From Sabethes cyaneus (Eukaryota; Arthropoda; Insecta; Diptera; Culicidae): a stretch of 64,000 nt of DNA. Below are positions 9,650-20,339 of this stretch, piece by piece. Below the pieces are notes generated by a model, which was not told the origin of the DNA, ran no database searches, and worked only from the letters and a program-made list of their open reading frames with translations. The position numbers were made by a program, and so were the translations under genes. Numbering within the stretch: the first letter of the stretch is position 1; every line of letters starts with the position of its first letter. The DNA is taken from positions 197,965,939 to 198,029,938 of the forward strand of contig NC_071355.1 in the NCBI RefSeq assembly GCF_943734655.1, in the 5' to 3' direction.

Positions 9650-12600
9650 CATTACTCGCTGGTCAGCAGAGTCGACTATCCTCCAAGTAGAATAGCCCGA
9701 GGAAGCAGGTCATGCCGTAACTGTAATCTTCGCACTTACCTGAAGTACTACCACAAGTACCGTTGACTTTGCAATCATGGTGGTATCACTCATACACACT
9801 GCGCTGGGAAAATTTAACACATCCGTCGCAGACGAATATTCGGTACGGAATGATTTTTCATTGTTACTGTTACAATTGAGGAATAACTCACCAGTTTTAA
9901 GTATTATTTTTTATTAACCTTTCGTTACGTTACAAGTTCGATTAAAAGGCTTGGTAAAACACTACAGAACCGATCAGAATATTAACGCCATCTGGTGATA
10001 ACCTAATAAAACTTTGTCCACCAATTGAATGATTTCTGTTCAACTTGGTGAAAACATTAACAGTAATACAGAAATTATGACTAGAATCCCGACATATACT
10101 GAGAAGAAGTTAACGTACCACAGGCGTTGTACGAAATACAACACCGCTAGTAACCGGGAGGTTATATAATCATTATATTATATTTCATTAGTTCACAGTT
10201 TTACGACTAATATATTCCGAGCGGAATATTTGGCAATCAAATTATACAAATTTTAAATTCAAGTTTACGTGTTCCACGACATTATTTTACAAAATGCAGT
10301 TTACTTGGCAGTACCTATTATACTATTTAGTTATCCCCATGTATTCAAAATCGCTTTTCCACCAATAATTCAGCGTACAAAATCCGCTGTGAAATCGGCT
10401 GCCGTCCAACTCTATTCTCACCTCATTAGCGACCAGATTTGCCGGATTGGCGGAGGCGGCGACCAAGTGTGTTGATGGGAGTGCACAAGCGTCGCTGCTG
10501 GCAAGCTGGCAGGGTTGCAGGTTGGCAGAAACAACACTTCGAAAGATGATATTTACCTTTTTCGGGTTCGCTTCGGAGGCGGTGGTGGGCCGGGCGGTTG
10601 GAGCTCGGTGGTGGTGGTGGGACGCTTCAAAGCAACATAAAAGATAAAAGCGCGCCTACACCACTGTTGTAATTATTTCTTACACTCCGCTCAGGTGCCG
10701 CGACGCGATGCGATGGTGGAGGCCCGCGAAGCGGTGGTAAATATTTGCACACTGTTGCACGCCTTTTCACAACATACATTTACCTTACCTACATATGTAT
10801 GCTTTGGTTTCGAATTCTGGACGAGGGGCGCGAAGTGGGGCCGCAGGTTTTGCTAACATTTTGGATGACGGTTTAAGGATAAGTACGGTCTTACTGTCTG
10901 TTTGAATAACGTATGTTTGTCCTAGCGTGCGCTGGTCCGTTCCACGACACATTGGGAAACACGTGCTAACGGGGAGAGATTGCGTTTACTCTGACAGTAG
11001 AAGGAAAAATCACATTAAAATGCGAACAAATAGATGCTTGTTTATTCTCGGCTTTTAAAAGTATTAATTAAATAGCACGGCGGAGGAGAGAAAGACTCTG
11101 CTTGCGACGCCGGTTGACAGGTACAAATGCAAATCGCCCGCCGGTGGGTGTTCTCGATGACACCGAAGATGGATGAAATCAATTTCGAACCCCTTTTTCC
11201 AACCACAACCAACCGGCCGGCGGCGCACGGTGACGTGGAGAATTTATTAAAGTTCAACGAGTCGACAATTAACCCAGATCGAGAGCATCAATTACGGCAG
11301 GCGAACATGAAATCCCCCTCAATCATTATTGTGGCATCCGGATGGATTCCATCGTAACGTGTCAGCGGTGGCGGTGGCCGTGGCGACTATCCAACCGGCA
11401 GCGGCGCCGCAGCAACGTTCGTGGATACCGTGGAAGTCAGAATTTCGTAATTCAACCAATTTATGACGGGATTCCATTTTCGGCTGGTCGGTTAACTGAC
11501 TGTACACGGTACATCCCGGCGATATGATATCGGTGGATGTACGACATAGGACTCGATTTATTCGCAGGATGTGTCGGTCTATCTGTTGCCTTCTACTAAA
11601 TGCTGATCCAAAATTGGTTTTCGGCTGAATTCACACAACGCACTGGAAAGGAGATCCGATTTTAATTGTTGGAATGGGTATGTTGCTCAAATCATGTGTT
11701 ACCAAATCGATGAATTTATACGAAGTAAATAGTCCTATTCGTACTGTGAGGTTATTTCAACTTATTTCGACAGTGTGTTATTGTGACCTGGCAACACTTT
11801 TCGATGCCTACTCTTGCCGAAACCAAGACGTCGACTTCCGTTTCCAACCCGATATAGAATATTCATGATAGGTGTCCAACAACGCACTTATCACCCCATT
11901 CAAATGCTCCAATGCTGACCAAAATCGCAATCCACACTTGCTCCGTAGTCTCCAATCATTGCTGTGGGTTATGGCTGTGTCGGTTAGAAGTGCGAGAGCA
12001 CACAGCTCTGCTGATCGACCCAAGATGGAACAGACTGACTGTGATCCAATCCTAGTCCGTACTCAATGTGTGTGTAGAGAAGTCTGAATGGCCCCCGTAC
12101 ACACTCCAGATAATGGATTTCAATAATAAATTCTGAAAACGATTGAAACCCGTACCGATAACTACTCGGTGGAGAAGGCGAACCCTTTCTGGCCTGCCAC
12201 CCTTCGCACCGGGAAGGAGGAAAACCTGCGTGAATGAGTTGCATGTCGATGATGGCTTTTAGCATAGCGAACCTCGTCGATTGCTTGATCTGACAGAAGA
12301 GCAAAACCGCACATAGCTTTTGTGGTGTTGTTTTGATTTTTCCAACCACAGCACAGCCTCACGTCGTCGATTCGGAATCGCTGCGCTGCTGTTCGAAAGG
12401 GTTGAGATTTCAATCATCATCACGCTCGCTCGCATCGCATCGCACGGCATCGTCGTAATCGTAGAATATCCTTGCGATTGCGAACATCATCACTCCGTGT
12501 GGTGACCTGGACCTGGTGATATCGCCGTTGGGCTAGAGCTAGAGGTGTGTATTGTTTTCCAGAATGGCTTGTTCTAGCGCGATGTGTGAATGCCGGATGC

Positions 12601-13090
12601 CAGGTCTGAATGCGTCCCTATCCCTTGGCTGTCACTTATCATTATCGTCGCTAGTTGCTGGCTTGCATCATTGCTGGGTCGTTAGCAAGTGGGGCTAAGA
12701 GCTGCTCGGCGGTGTAGTGGATGGTGTTCAATTGAACTAATCCGAAAAGGGGATAGGTTGACGCGAAGGTATTCTGAGGATCTGTGCAGGAGTTAGAAGT
12801 CTTGAACGCTTTGCGTTCTGCCCGGTTGAGGCAGGTATGGTATGTAGTTTTTCACTGCGTTCAGCTTTGGTTTATGACAATGTGCAAACGTCAGCACAAA
12901 AATTATTCCTAGTTATTGCTTCTTTTTGATGTAATAAGGGTGTTCTCTGCAAATAATGGTTAAGCATTTCTTATAAAGTATTTTAATTTTTCTCGTAAGC
13001 TAACTTATTGCTTTATTGCATTGTCGCCAATTTGAGCACTATATGGCGACCATGTAAATGATTAAAAAAACGCTGGTAGAAGGTGGGACA
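9650..13090. other. No gene recognised; mixed unique DNA
   Basis: About 3.4 kb without a defensible reading frame. A GC-richer patch with GGTGG runs occupies about 10440-10740, and 11000-12600 contains many overlapping short frames on both strands with no recognisable domain. It could include promoter or intronic sequence of a gene whose exons lie elsewhere; I see no direct evidence for that. Confidence 0.45.
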
Positions 13091-13174
13091 CCAATGTTGA
13101 TATTTGTATCGGTAAAATAGAGCTTTAATTTGAATTTATTATGATTTATGATTATGATCTAATATAGGGTGCTG

Positions 13175-13396
13175 TGTGCTAGTAGTTTAACTGTCAAAAC
13201 ACTTGGGTGCAAACCAAGAGACTATGAGTTAGAGTTCCACTGAGAAATTGAACTATGCAATATATTTCTGTCACCATATCGAGTTTCGCAGTTTCATACA
13301 GTCTGCCATTATTTCCACCAAACGCTCCTCCACCTTTTTTAAAATAGTTTACGTTTGACCGCGACAGAGTCAGAGACAAGTGAAAATATCGAAATT
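13175..13396 (+). mobile_element. SINE-like repeat (third family), copy 1
   Basis: It is homologous to 36835-37040. Shared blocks are TCTAATATA just upstream, AGTTTA.. followed by TTGGGTRCAAACC-type sequence, GAGTTRGARTTCCAC, CAGTTTCATWCAGTYT and the end CGCGACAGAGTCAGAGACAA. The first 70 bp have spacing like Pol III boxes A and B (AGTTAGAGTTCC as a degenerate box B), so a tRNA-derived SINE is plausible but not certain. Confidence 0.55.
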
Positions 13397-13743
13397 GAGC
13401 TAAATTAAGACACAACTTTATTCTGAAACGAGAGAGTGGAGGGGTCTAAAACCACCATAGAAAAAATCCTGCCTTCTGCAACTCCCACATGCCAAATTTG
13501 GTTCCATTTGCTTCCTTAGTTCTCGAGATATAAGGAAATTTGAATTTCATTTGTATGAGAGCCCTTCCTCTTAGAAGGCGAAGGGGTCTCAATACATCAC
13601 AGAAAAAATTCTGTGGTCCAAAACCCCCGCACGTAAAATTTGGTTTCATTTGCTTGATTATTTCTCGAGATATGAAAAAATTTGTATTTCGTTTGTTTGG
13701 GCGCTCCCCCTCTTAAAATGGGGAGCGGTCATAATTCGCCATA

Positions 13744-14170
13744 AACCTTTGCACGGTGCCCAACCTGAACTCTGGTTTGACGTTTTTGTGTGTTTTGATT
13801 TGATTCCCTTTGTAACCTAATTTTATCTCTTTAGACTTGGGTTTTATCGGCTCATCAGTCAGTCTGACTGATGAGCCGATAAAACCCAAGTCTAAAGCAT
13901 TATTGAATACAGTCGATAACCACGTCAAATACCTAATTTTATCGCTAGTGGGTTTATTACTTGTAATTCGTACCACTTGTTTGCGGAAACCGGAAATGCC
14001 CGACTTTTCCGAAGCAGAAAAATGATAACAGTTCTGTACAACATATATTTTTGTCATTTTTGCAGTTTTTTGCTTCTGGGTCTTGCGAATAAGTAATCAA
14101 AACAAACCCCACAACACTGTCAAACCTGGGACGAAAAAAAAACGCACTGACATCTGCGTGCAATGCTTTA
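13744..14170. mobile_element. 427-bp MITE at a TA target, with a central cruciform
   Basis: It interrupts a repeat unit precisely at TA, with TA on both sides. Its ends (AACCTTTGCACG and CGTGCAATGCTTTA) form a loose inverted repeat. A perfect 34-bp-arm hairpin sits inside (13829-13897). Apparent frames on both strands (13713-14057, 13837-14025) share residues only because of the palindrome and are not genes. Confidence 0.65.
13829..13897. repeat. Perfect palindrome, 34-bp arms, 1-nt loop
   Basis: CTTTAGACTTGGGTTTTATC.. runs to CAGTCAG, then a single T, then the exact reverse complement to ..CCAAGTCTAAAG. Such a hairpin can extrude as a cruciform. It lies inside the MITE at 13744-14170 and shows no sequence decay between the arms. 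Confidence 0.9.
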
Positions 14171-14759
14171 TAGAATAAATTCCTGCCTCCTAAAATCTCA
14201 ACCAAATATAGTTCAAATGCCAAATATAGTCCGATTTGCTTGATTAGTGCTCGAGTTATGCAGAAATTTGTGTTTCATTTGTCTGGGAGCCCCCCCCCCT
14301 TATTATTTTTATTTCATTTCAGTTATTTTTGTATCATTTGTGTATCATCTGGTCTAATGTTCCATTTGTAAGTGTCTTATATTATCCGTAGATTGAGCAT
14401 GAGGAGACATTGGGTTTCTATTCAGTTATTACTTTGACAGATAGGCGTATTTTGTCTCCACTTTGCTTAATCAGGTTCGAATCGAGAGCTATTTTTGAAA
14501 AATTTTTGCAGTTTTTCAGTATTAACTATATGAACAATATTATCTGCAATTTTGTTTAATTATTTTGGATGGCTGAGAAATCTTTTTCGCATTTTTATAA
14601 AATTTTCATTATTCTACTATGGTTGCTTTTAGAGTCATGAATTTTTGAAATAAGCTGCAGTAATGAAAATTTGCTATATTTATTTAATAAGCATGTGTAT
14701 TTCTTTCTTGAAGCTTGAAGAAAACTCTACAATAAATATTGTCTCACTCATTTCGAGTG

Positions 14760-14945
14760 CACACAGGCAGTAGCTGCGACCGTAATTCCCAAATATTACC
14801 GGAGTATCCCTCGCCTATTTTCGTTAAAAAGCGCCACTTTAAGGAATACGGAAACATTCCTAACCAAAATCAAATTTGAAGTAACTGTTACAGACTGCAG
14901 AGAATGGAGCAATAAGTGTTATATCTGTTTGTCTGTGGGTAAACC
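14760..14945 (-). mobile_element. Diverged fragment related to the 45.8-kb MITE
   Basis: It shares TTCCCAAATAT, a TTCGTYAAAAAGCGCCACTT block, a GGAAACATTCC-type block, AATCAAATTTGAAG-like sequence and the terminal word TCTGTTTGTCTGTGG with the element at 45786-46073, in partly rearranged order. Only one terminus is recognisable. Non-coding. Confidence 0.45.
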
Positions 14946-15149
14946 GTTTTATAAATAATTTTAATTCTTTTCTGAAGAGACAAGAGAGCTTATTATTGTT
15001 TTGTCTATAAATTTTTTGTATGAAATTATATTTTTTAATACATCTGCAAGATCGCCATGTACTGTTACGCATGGCGACCGTACAGATGTTTGAAAATAAT
15101 TTAGAATACTTGTTATTTTTGTTAATATTTTTTGTTTTGTTTATGCTTG

Positions 15150-16017
15150 CCCAGTTTTGCTAAAAAAGGCGTCGAAACAAGAAGCATTTCGGGAGTGCGT
15201 TGTACACTTCTACGAACTGAAACAGAAATCTCGGCAAAAAGTATACGGTACAACATTTAAAAAGTAAATTTGTTGCGGCTTCGACTGTTTACCATACCCT
15301 AAGATTGACCAAACTCGTGTTATAGTCTTTGACCTTTATATGCGGTCAGGCATTAATATTAATATTTTTTTGAAACGATGGTTTTTACAATTGATGGAGG
15401 GACGGTAGGGAAAAATAATGAAAAATTTTTTGGAAAAGAGTGGAAAGGTATGGGGGGGGGGGGAGGTTAATAGGTAGCTACGCTTAACAAGTTGTCGTTG
15501 TGACTCCTATCTTTTATCCTAAGATGCCCAACAACTATTCACAAGCAAGGTAGTGGAAGACCTGCCAAAAATATGGACGCAGAAGGACATCGTTCTCTTT
15601 CTCGTTTCTTCAACAATAAGCCCTCTGGTTTGACTATCAATTAAGATGCACCAGACGAATGTTTGAAGAAAATTTTGATTCCGTTTCTACAAAAACATCA
15701 TGCAGATGGACAATACGTGTTTTGGCCGGATAGAGCATCATCGCATTACGCCAAAAAACACAACCGTTCTTGAATACCCGTTCGATCTCCCGAAAAATCT
15801 GTCTCAGTGCGCCCAATCGAAGATTTCTTCGGGATTTTGAGTTCCTTGATGTATAAAAATAACTGGAGAGCCACGAATTGCCATCAGTTGATTGGTAGAA
15901 TCAAGAGATGCATTCGCAAAGTTGATATGACGGCCGTACAACGCTCCTGTTTCGACGTCATACGAAAGCTTCGCTGAACAGCCGAATACGGACCGTTTAC
16001 CAATGAACACTAATCTT
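15150..16017 (+). pseudogene. Tc1/mariner-superfamily transposase relic
   Basis: Three frames must be combined. The N-terminal helix-turn-helix part is at about 15160-15300 (KQEAFRECVVHFYELKQKSR, then VAASTVYHTL), then a SINE-like insertion (15306-15517), then SGRPAKNMDAEG (about 15555). From about 15660 a catalytic-core end follows: ILIPFLQKHHADGQYVFWPD and SSHYAKK, then the hallmark PIEDFFGIL with YKNNWRATN and RIKRCIRKVDM to about 15990. The PIEDFW-type motif and the preceding WPD box are typical of the DDE/D catalytic half. Stops, frameshifts and an internal deletion between the two halves make it dead. Terminal repeats were not identified. The short minus-strand frame here is antisense. 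Confidence 0.75.
15306..15517 (-). mobile_element. SINE-like element (CAAACTCGTG family) with 8-bp target duplication
   Basis: The insertion begins TGACCAAACTCGTG and ends near AGGAGTCACAACGAC read on the minus strand. It is flanked by CCTAAGAT at 15298-15305 and 15518-15525. It contains the family core: ATTAATATTAATATT, the reverse complement of CGTCCCTCC, and a G-tract. It lies in a transposase relic whose reading continues on both sides, confirming insertion. The copy is 5' truncated relative to 47395-47703. Confidence 0.8.
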
Positions 16018-18435
16018 TAATTTCGGTAAATCAGATCTTCTTCAGATATCTTTGTCTTTTTTTGACAGCTTGTTAAAAAAATTCCAAAATTTTAGTTGCC
16101 ACCAGTTAGAATATAATTACCATTGGGGATGTAGAAATGTTCGTGTAACAAAACCAAATGAAACTCAATAGTATTTGTGGTTATCAAATCGATAACATTG
16201 TAGCTGTAATTTCGTCAGCCATTGAAAATACATGTATTTAAGAGCGTTTCGTGTTGTTTCAAAAACCATGATTCCTCAAAATTGTTCAACCAAAACTTCC
16301 AAAATCACCTGAGAGCAATTCCCTGCGGAGATCATCGATACGCTTGACTGAGGCCATCTTCTCTTGTTTTCGTCAGTCGGTGATCTTCCCAACAATAACA
16401 CTGGCCACATTACACAGGACAGTCCCGGCGATGATGCAGATAAACTTTTCTACCTTCCATAAGCGGACATCAAGCGGACATACGAAAGTAAGATTACTTC
16501 TAGAGCTACACACACACATTGTGTGCGTAGAAGCAAGCTTTCAAAAAAGTCCGATTTGTTCCTTTCCATCCTAAGTACACACACTTTTTTCGGACAGGTT
16601 TCTTTTAGCCCCCCTGCAGTTGTTGGCGCGGCACCAGAAAAGAACGCTTAACGTTGATGATGATGATAAAGTTAACTTTACGGTTAAGTAAACATCGCAA
16701 GCAACTCTAACGCAAAGTGAATCGAACATTAGAGGTGAAACTTTTCGGATTTTTCCTCAACTGTGTGCAAGATACAACTAACTTTATGGGCACCTTGAGA
16801 GAGAAGTTTGCGCTCTCGATAGTGAACTAGCAGGGTTGGTCCAGGGAGGGGGTTGGAGTGTCGGGAAACGTTAAGAAAACTTTCCTCACCGAGCAAGTTC
16901 CTTGCGGCGGCGGAGAAAAACACCGGTAGAAATGAAATGTAACTCTTGATTCTTGTTCGATGGCGAGCAATATCAGCCAACCCAGCAGCAGCGCCAGGAG
17001 TTAGGTAGGAACCTTTAGCCGAGAGGATTCATTTTTTATTTTCTGGTCAGAAGAAGTTAGCTCAACCGAAGGCTCATGCGGAGAATTGGAGCAAAAAATG
17101 AGGCACTTATCATAATTAAAGCGAGCGATAATTAAATTGGCTTGGAAATTGAAAATCAACAGTGACGCAAAATATAATGAAGAAACGTAAAAGTTTTTCT
17201 TTGATGTTGCTCAGCTGTACTGAATGAAGCGGAAGCGGGCGGCAATCTATTTAGGAAGAAAGCATCTCACAAAAGATAAACTTCTTTATGTGGAAGCTGA
17301 GGATAGTGCTTATTTAGTCCTTCCGATGATTGGAATCACAAAAAAGAAGCTAGCTAGCTGCAGTAAGCTGCTGGTAGATTGTTCGATTACTGGTGCATGG
17401 CACTATCGAAAATTGAGTGTATAGTGCAACGTAAAAAGAACCAGCTAGCTGACAGTATCAGGTTCTATACGTATGACAACAGTAGCTGCAACCAGCGGGA
17501 CAAATCCGATTGGCGCCAGAGTGACGATCCAATTTCCTAGATAAAAGCATCGATGCACCCCGTGGGACGGCGGAACAGCTAAAATTGGGAATACAACGGG
17601 GACTAATCGTTGACTAGTGCTTCTATAAATGGGAATCAGTTTTGTGGTTGATGCTGCCGGTGTATCAATTCTTCTTAAAACCAGACGCATCCTGAATTAA
17701 ATTTTCGTCCCACATCGTAGACAATAGCACAGCAAGTGAACCTGATGTACGTTGCTAACTTTCCCTTATCAACAGTGGCACTAATTTTGGACACCGATCT
17801 GTCGGAAAGCACGAAAGCAATTTTAATAATAAAGGCACCTGTTCACATGCTGGAATTCAGTTTCTATTTTTGTTCTTTCCCCGACAAAAGAAAAACATTG
17901 AACATTTTCCGCTTCCGATTCCATTTCGTCTCACATCCGTCCGAAACATAGGCGACCGCCAGATCTACTCACATCATTCCAGCCGCCGTGGTCTGGGTGG
18001 GGGGGAAAAGTCGAGTCGAAAAGTAAGAAACCGAGTTGGAATGCAGCATGAAAAATTCAGCAATTCACTTTTATCTGCCTGACGGCAGCGGCTTGCTGAC
18101 GGTGCGGTGGTGTGAAGCATGTTACTTCTACCACTCGACGACTCGGAAGACGGGTTGCTGCTAAATGTAATGACGTCGCTTGAAGACGCGCTGCTCAGTC
18201 TCAGGCTCAGGGTGCGGTTGAGATGAAACACGTTGGGAGTGGTATATTGAAATGGGGATATATTGATTGTTTTTTCTGTTATTTTTTAAAAGTAGAAAGA
18301 GTCAAATAATATATAAAATTGTCAGGAATCTAATAATTAAAAAATACAAAATTCTAAAAGGACAAAAATATAAACCATGAAAAACAAAGGCGGTCGAAGC
18401 AGAAAGAAAATTAGAAAATCGAAAAGTAGATAAGT
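16018..18435. other. No gene recognised
   Basis: About 2.4 kb with short frames only and no family resemblance I can name. An AGCTAGCTAGC run is near 17350. Tandem organisation starts at about 18437. Confidence 0.5.
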
Positions 18436-18436
18436 C

Positions 18437-19990
18437 AAAGCCAGCCAAAATCCAACAACTCAAAATCCAGCGGCACAGCATCCAACGACCCGAAATCCTG
18501 CGGCCCAAAACCTATCGACCCAAAATCCAGCGACGCGAAATCATGTGACCCAAAACCCAGCGAGCCAGATCCAGCGACCCAAAATTGGGCGATCAAAAAA
18601 CCAGCCGCTCAAGATTCACAGAACATAGATCGAGCGACCCGAAATCTTACGGCCCAAAATTTCAGCAAACAAAAACCCAGCGACCCAAAACCCAGTGATA
18701 CAGCCAGAACGGCCAGAAATCCAGCGGACTTTTTCTGGAACCCAAAACCCAGCCACTAAATATCCAGCGATCAAAAATTCTGCGATCAAAAATCCTGCTA
18801 CCTAAAATCCAGTCGACCAAAATTTAGCTGACCAATGGCCTAAAACCAAGTGACCCAAAATCCAGCGGCCCAAAATCCAGCGATCCAAAATCCAACGACT
18901 TAAAATCCAATGATTCAAAACCCAGCGGCCCAAAATACAGCGGTCCAGAACCCAGTGGCCCAGAATCCAACGTCCCAAAGTCCTGCGGTCTAAAATCCAG
19001 CGAACCAAACCTCAGCGACTCAAAATTCAGTGGTTCAAGATACAGTGCCTCAAAATCCACCGGAATAAAATCCTGCGACCCTAGACCCAGTGACCAAATA
19101 TCCAGCGATCCATTATCTAGCGAATCCAAATCCATCGTGCTGAAATGCTGCCACACAAAAGTCAGCGGCCCAAAATTTAGCGGACCAAAATACAGTGACC
19201 CACAATCCAGTGCCCCAAAACCCAGCGGCCCCAAACCAAGTGACCCAAATTCCAGTGACTCAAAATTCTAACGATCCAAAATCCAGCGGCCCAAAATTCA
19301 GTGACCCAAAATCCAGCGACCCAGAATCCAACGACCCAGAATCCATCCAAAATCCGGCGGTCTGAGATCCAGTCACTCAAAATCTAGCGGCCATAATTCT
19401 AGCAAACCAAAACTCAGCGACTCAAAATCCAGTGGTCCAGGATTCAGTTACTCGAAATTCAGCGGACTAAAATCCTGCGACCCACAACCCAGCGACCGAA
19501 TATCCAGCGACCTAATGCCTTGCGAATCCAAATCCAGCGGGCTGATATCCTGGAACCCAAAATCCAGCCTACCAAAATTTAGCGGACCAAAATCAAGTGA
19601 TCCACAATCCAGCGGCCCAAAATCCAGAGGCTCAAGATCCAGCGACCCAAAATCTGGCGTCCCAAAATCCAGTGGTTCAAAAAACAGCAATCGAAATACA
19701 GTGAGTGATAATTCAGTGGCCCAAAATCCAGCAACCCAGAACCCCGTAGGCCAAAATCCTACACCCTAAAATTCCAGTGACTTAAAATCAAGTGACCCAA
19801 AATCCAGTGCACCAAACTCCAGCGATGCAAAATATAGCGGTTCAAAATACAGCGGATCAAAATCAAGCGACCTAAAATCCAGCAACCCAAAATGCAGCTA
19901 CTCAAAATCCAGTGGACCAAAATCCAGCGTACCAAAAACTAGTGGCCAGACATCCAGCGAAACGAAATTCAGCGGCCCAAAATCCTGCAT
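18437..19990. repeat. Degenerate 15-bp satellite (CAAAATCCAGCGACC)n
   Basis: About 1.55 kb (roughly 100 units) of a 15-bp word, consensus CCCAAAATCCAGCGA, with heavy point divergence and occasional one- or two-base slips. On the minus strand the period of 15 produces pseudo-proteins with a five-residue period (for example GPLDFGSLDF at 18824-19234); these are artefacts. Divergence between units suggests an old array compared with the arrays at 20.3, 29.2 and 33.1 kb. Confidence 0.9.
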
Positions 19991-20032
19991 GTAACAGGAA
20001 TCACATTGACCATCAGCAACTATTAACGGTAA

Positions 20033-20336
20033 TGTAATGGAACAGAACGTCAGTCCAAACTCGTGTTTTAGTCTTTGACCTTGAAACGCGGTCAGGCATT
20101 AATATTAATATTTTTAGAAACGGTGGTTCTACAATTGATGGAGTCAATTCAATTGTAGATTAATTGTAGAGCCACCGTTTCGAAAAATATTAATAGAACG
20201 TCAGTGATAGTCGCATGCATTTTCAATGTTCATATTCACACGGGTACTTTGACGTTCCGCAGTGTGGCGTTCCAGAATCGTGTGAATGCCTGCATTGAAA
20301 ATGCATGCGACTAACACTGACGTTCCGTCCCGTTAC
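20033..20336. mobile_element. Hairpin MITE carrying a nested insertion
   Basis: The outer ends are GTAATGGAACAGAACGTCAG and, inverted at the right, GTAACGGGACGGAACGTCAG. Inside, GATAGTCGCATGCATTTTCA (from 20206) and its mirror near 20290-20318 form the rest of the arms around a CACACG..CGTGTG core. A SINE-like element (20055-20194) sits just inside the left terminus. It lies exactly between the 15-bp and 11-bp arrays. Confidence 0.7.
20055..20194 (-). mobile_element. SINE-like insertion (CAAACTCGTG family) with 11-bp target duplication
   Basis: AGAACGTCAGT stands at 20044-20054 and again at 20195-20205. Between them is the family end CCAAACTCGTGTTTTAGTC, then ATTAATATTAATATT, then CAATTGATGGAGT, after which the sequence turns back on itself (an inverted copy of the ATTGTAGA..CCACCGTTTCGAAAAATATT part). 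Only the terminal part of the family is present. Confidence 0.8.
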
Positions 20337-20339
20337 AAG

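Larger units (their letters stand above)
13440..14310 (+). repeat. Partial copy of the ~150-bp-unit element, split by a MITE
   Basis: Units with CACATGCCAAATTTGGTTCC and ATTTGCTT..TTAGTTCTCGAG occupy 13440-13743, stop at a TA, and resume at about 14171 with GAATAAATTCCTGCCTCC, ending in a C-tract near 14290. The tail module is missing, so this is an internal fragment of the family seen at 33-2020. Confidence 0.8.

Noticed and set aside
13713..14057. 114-codon minus frame with GFIGSSVRLTDEPIKPKSK
   Set aside because: The same peptide appears on the plus strand because of the perfect palindrome; it lies inside a MITE.
18802..19769. Pentapeptide-repeat-like proteins (GPLDF, GRWIL)
   Set aside because: The 15-bp satellite mimics the five-residue period of pentapeptide repeat proteins; frames shift often and start codons are arbitrary.
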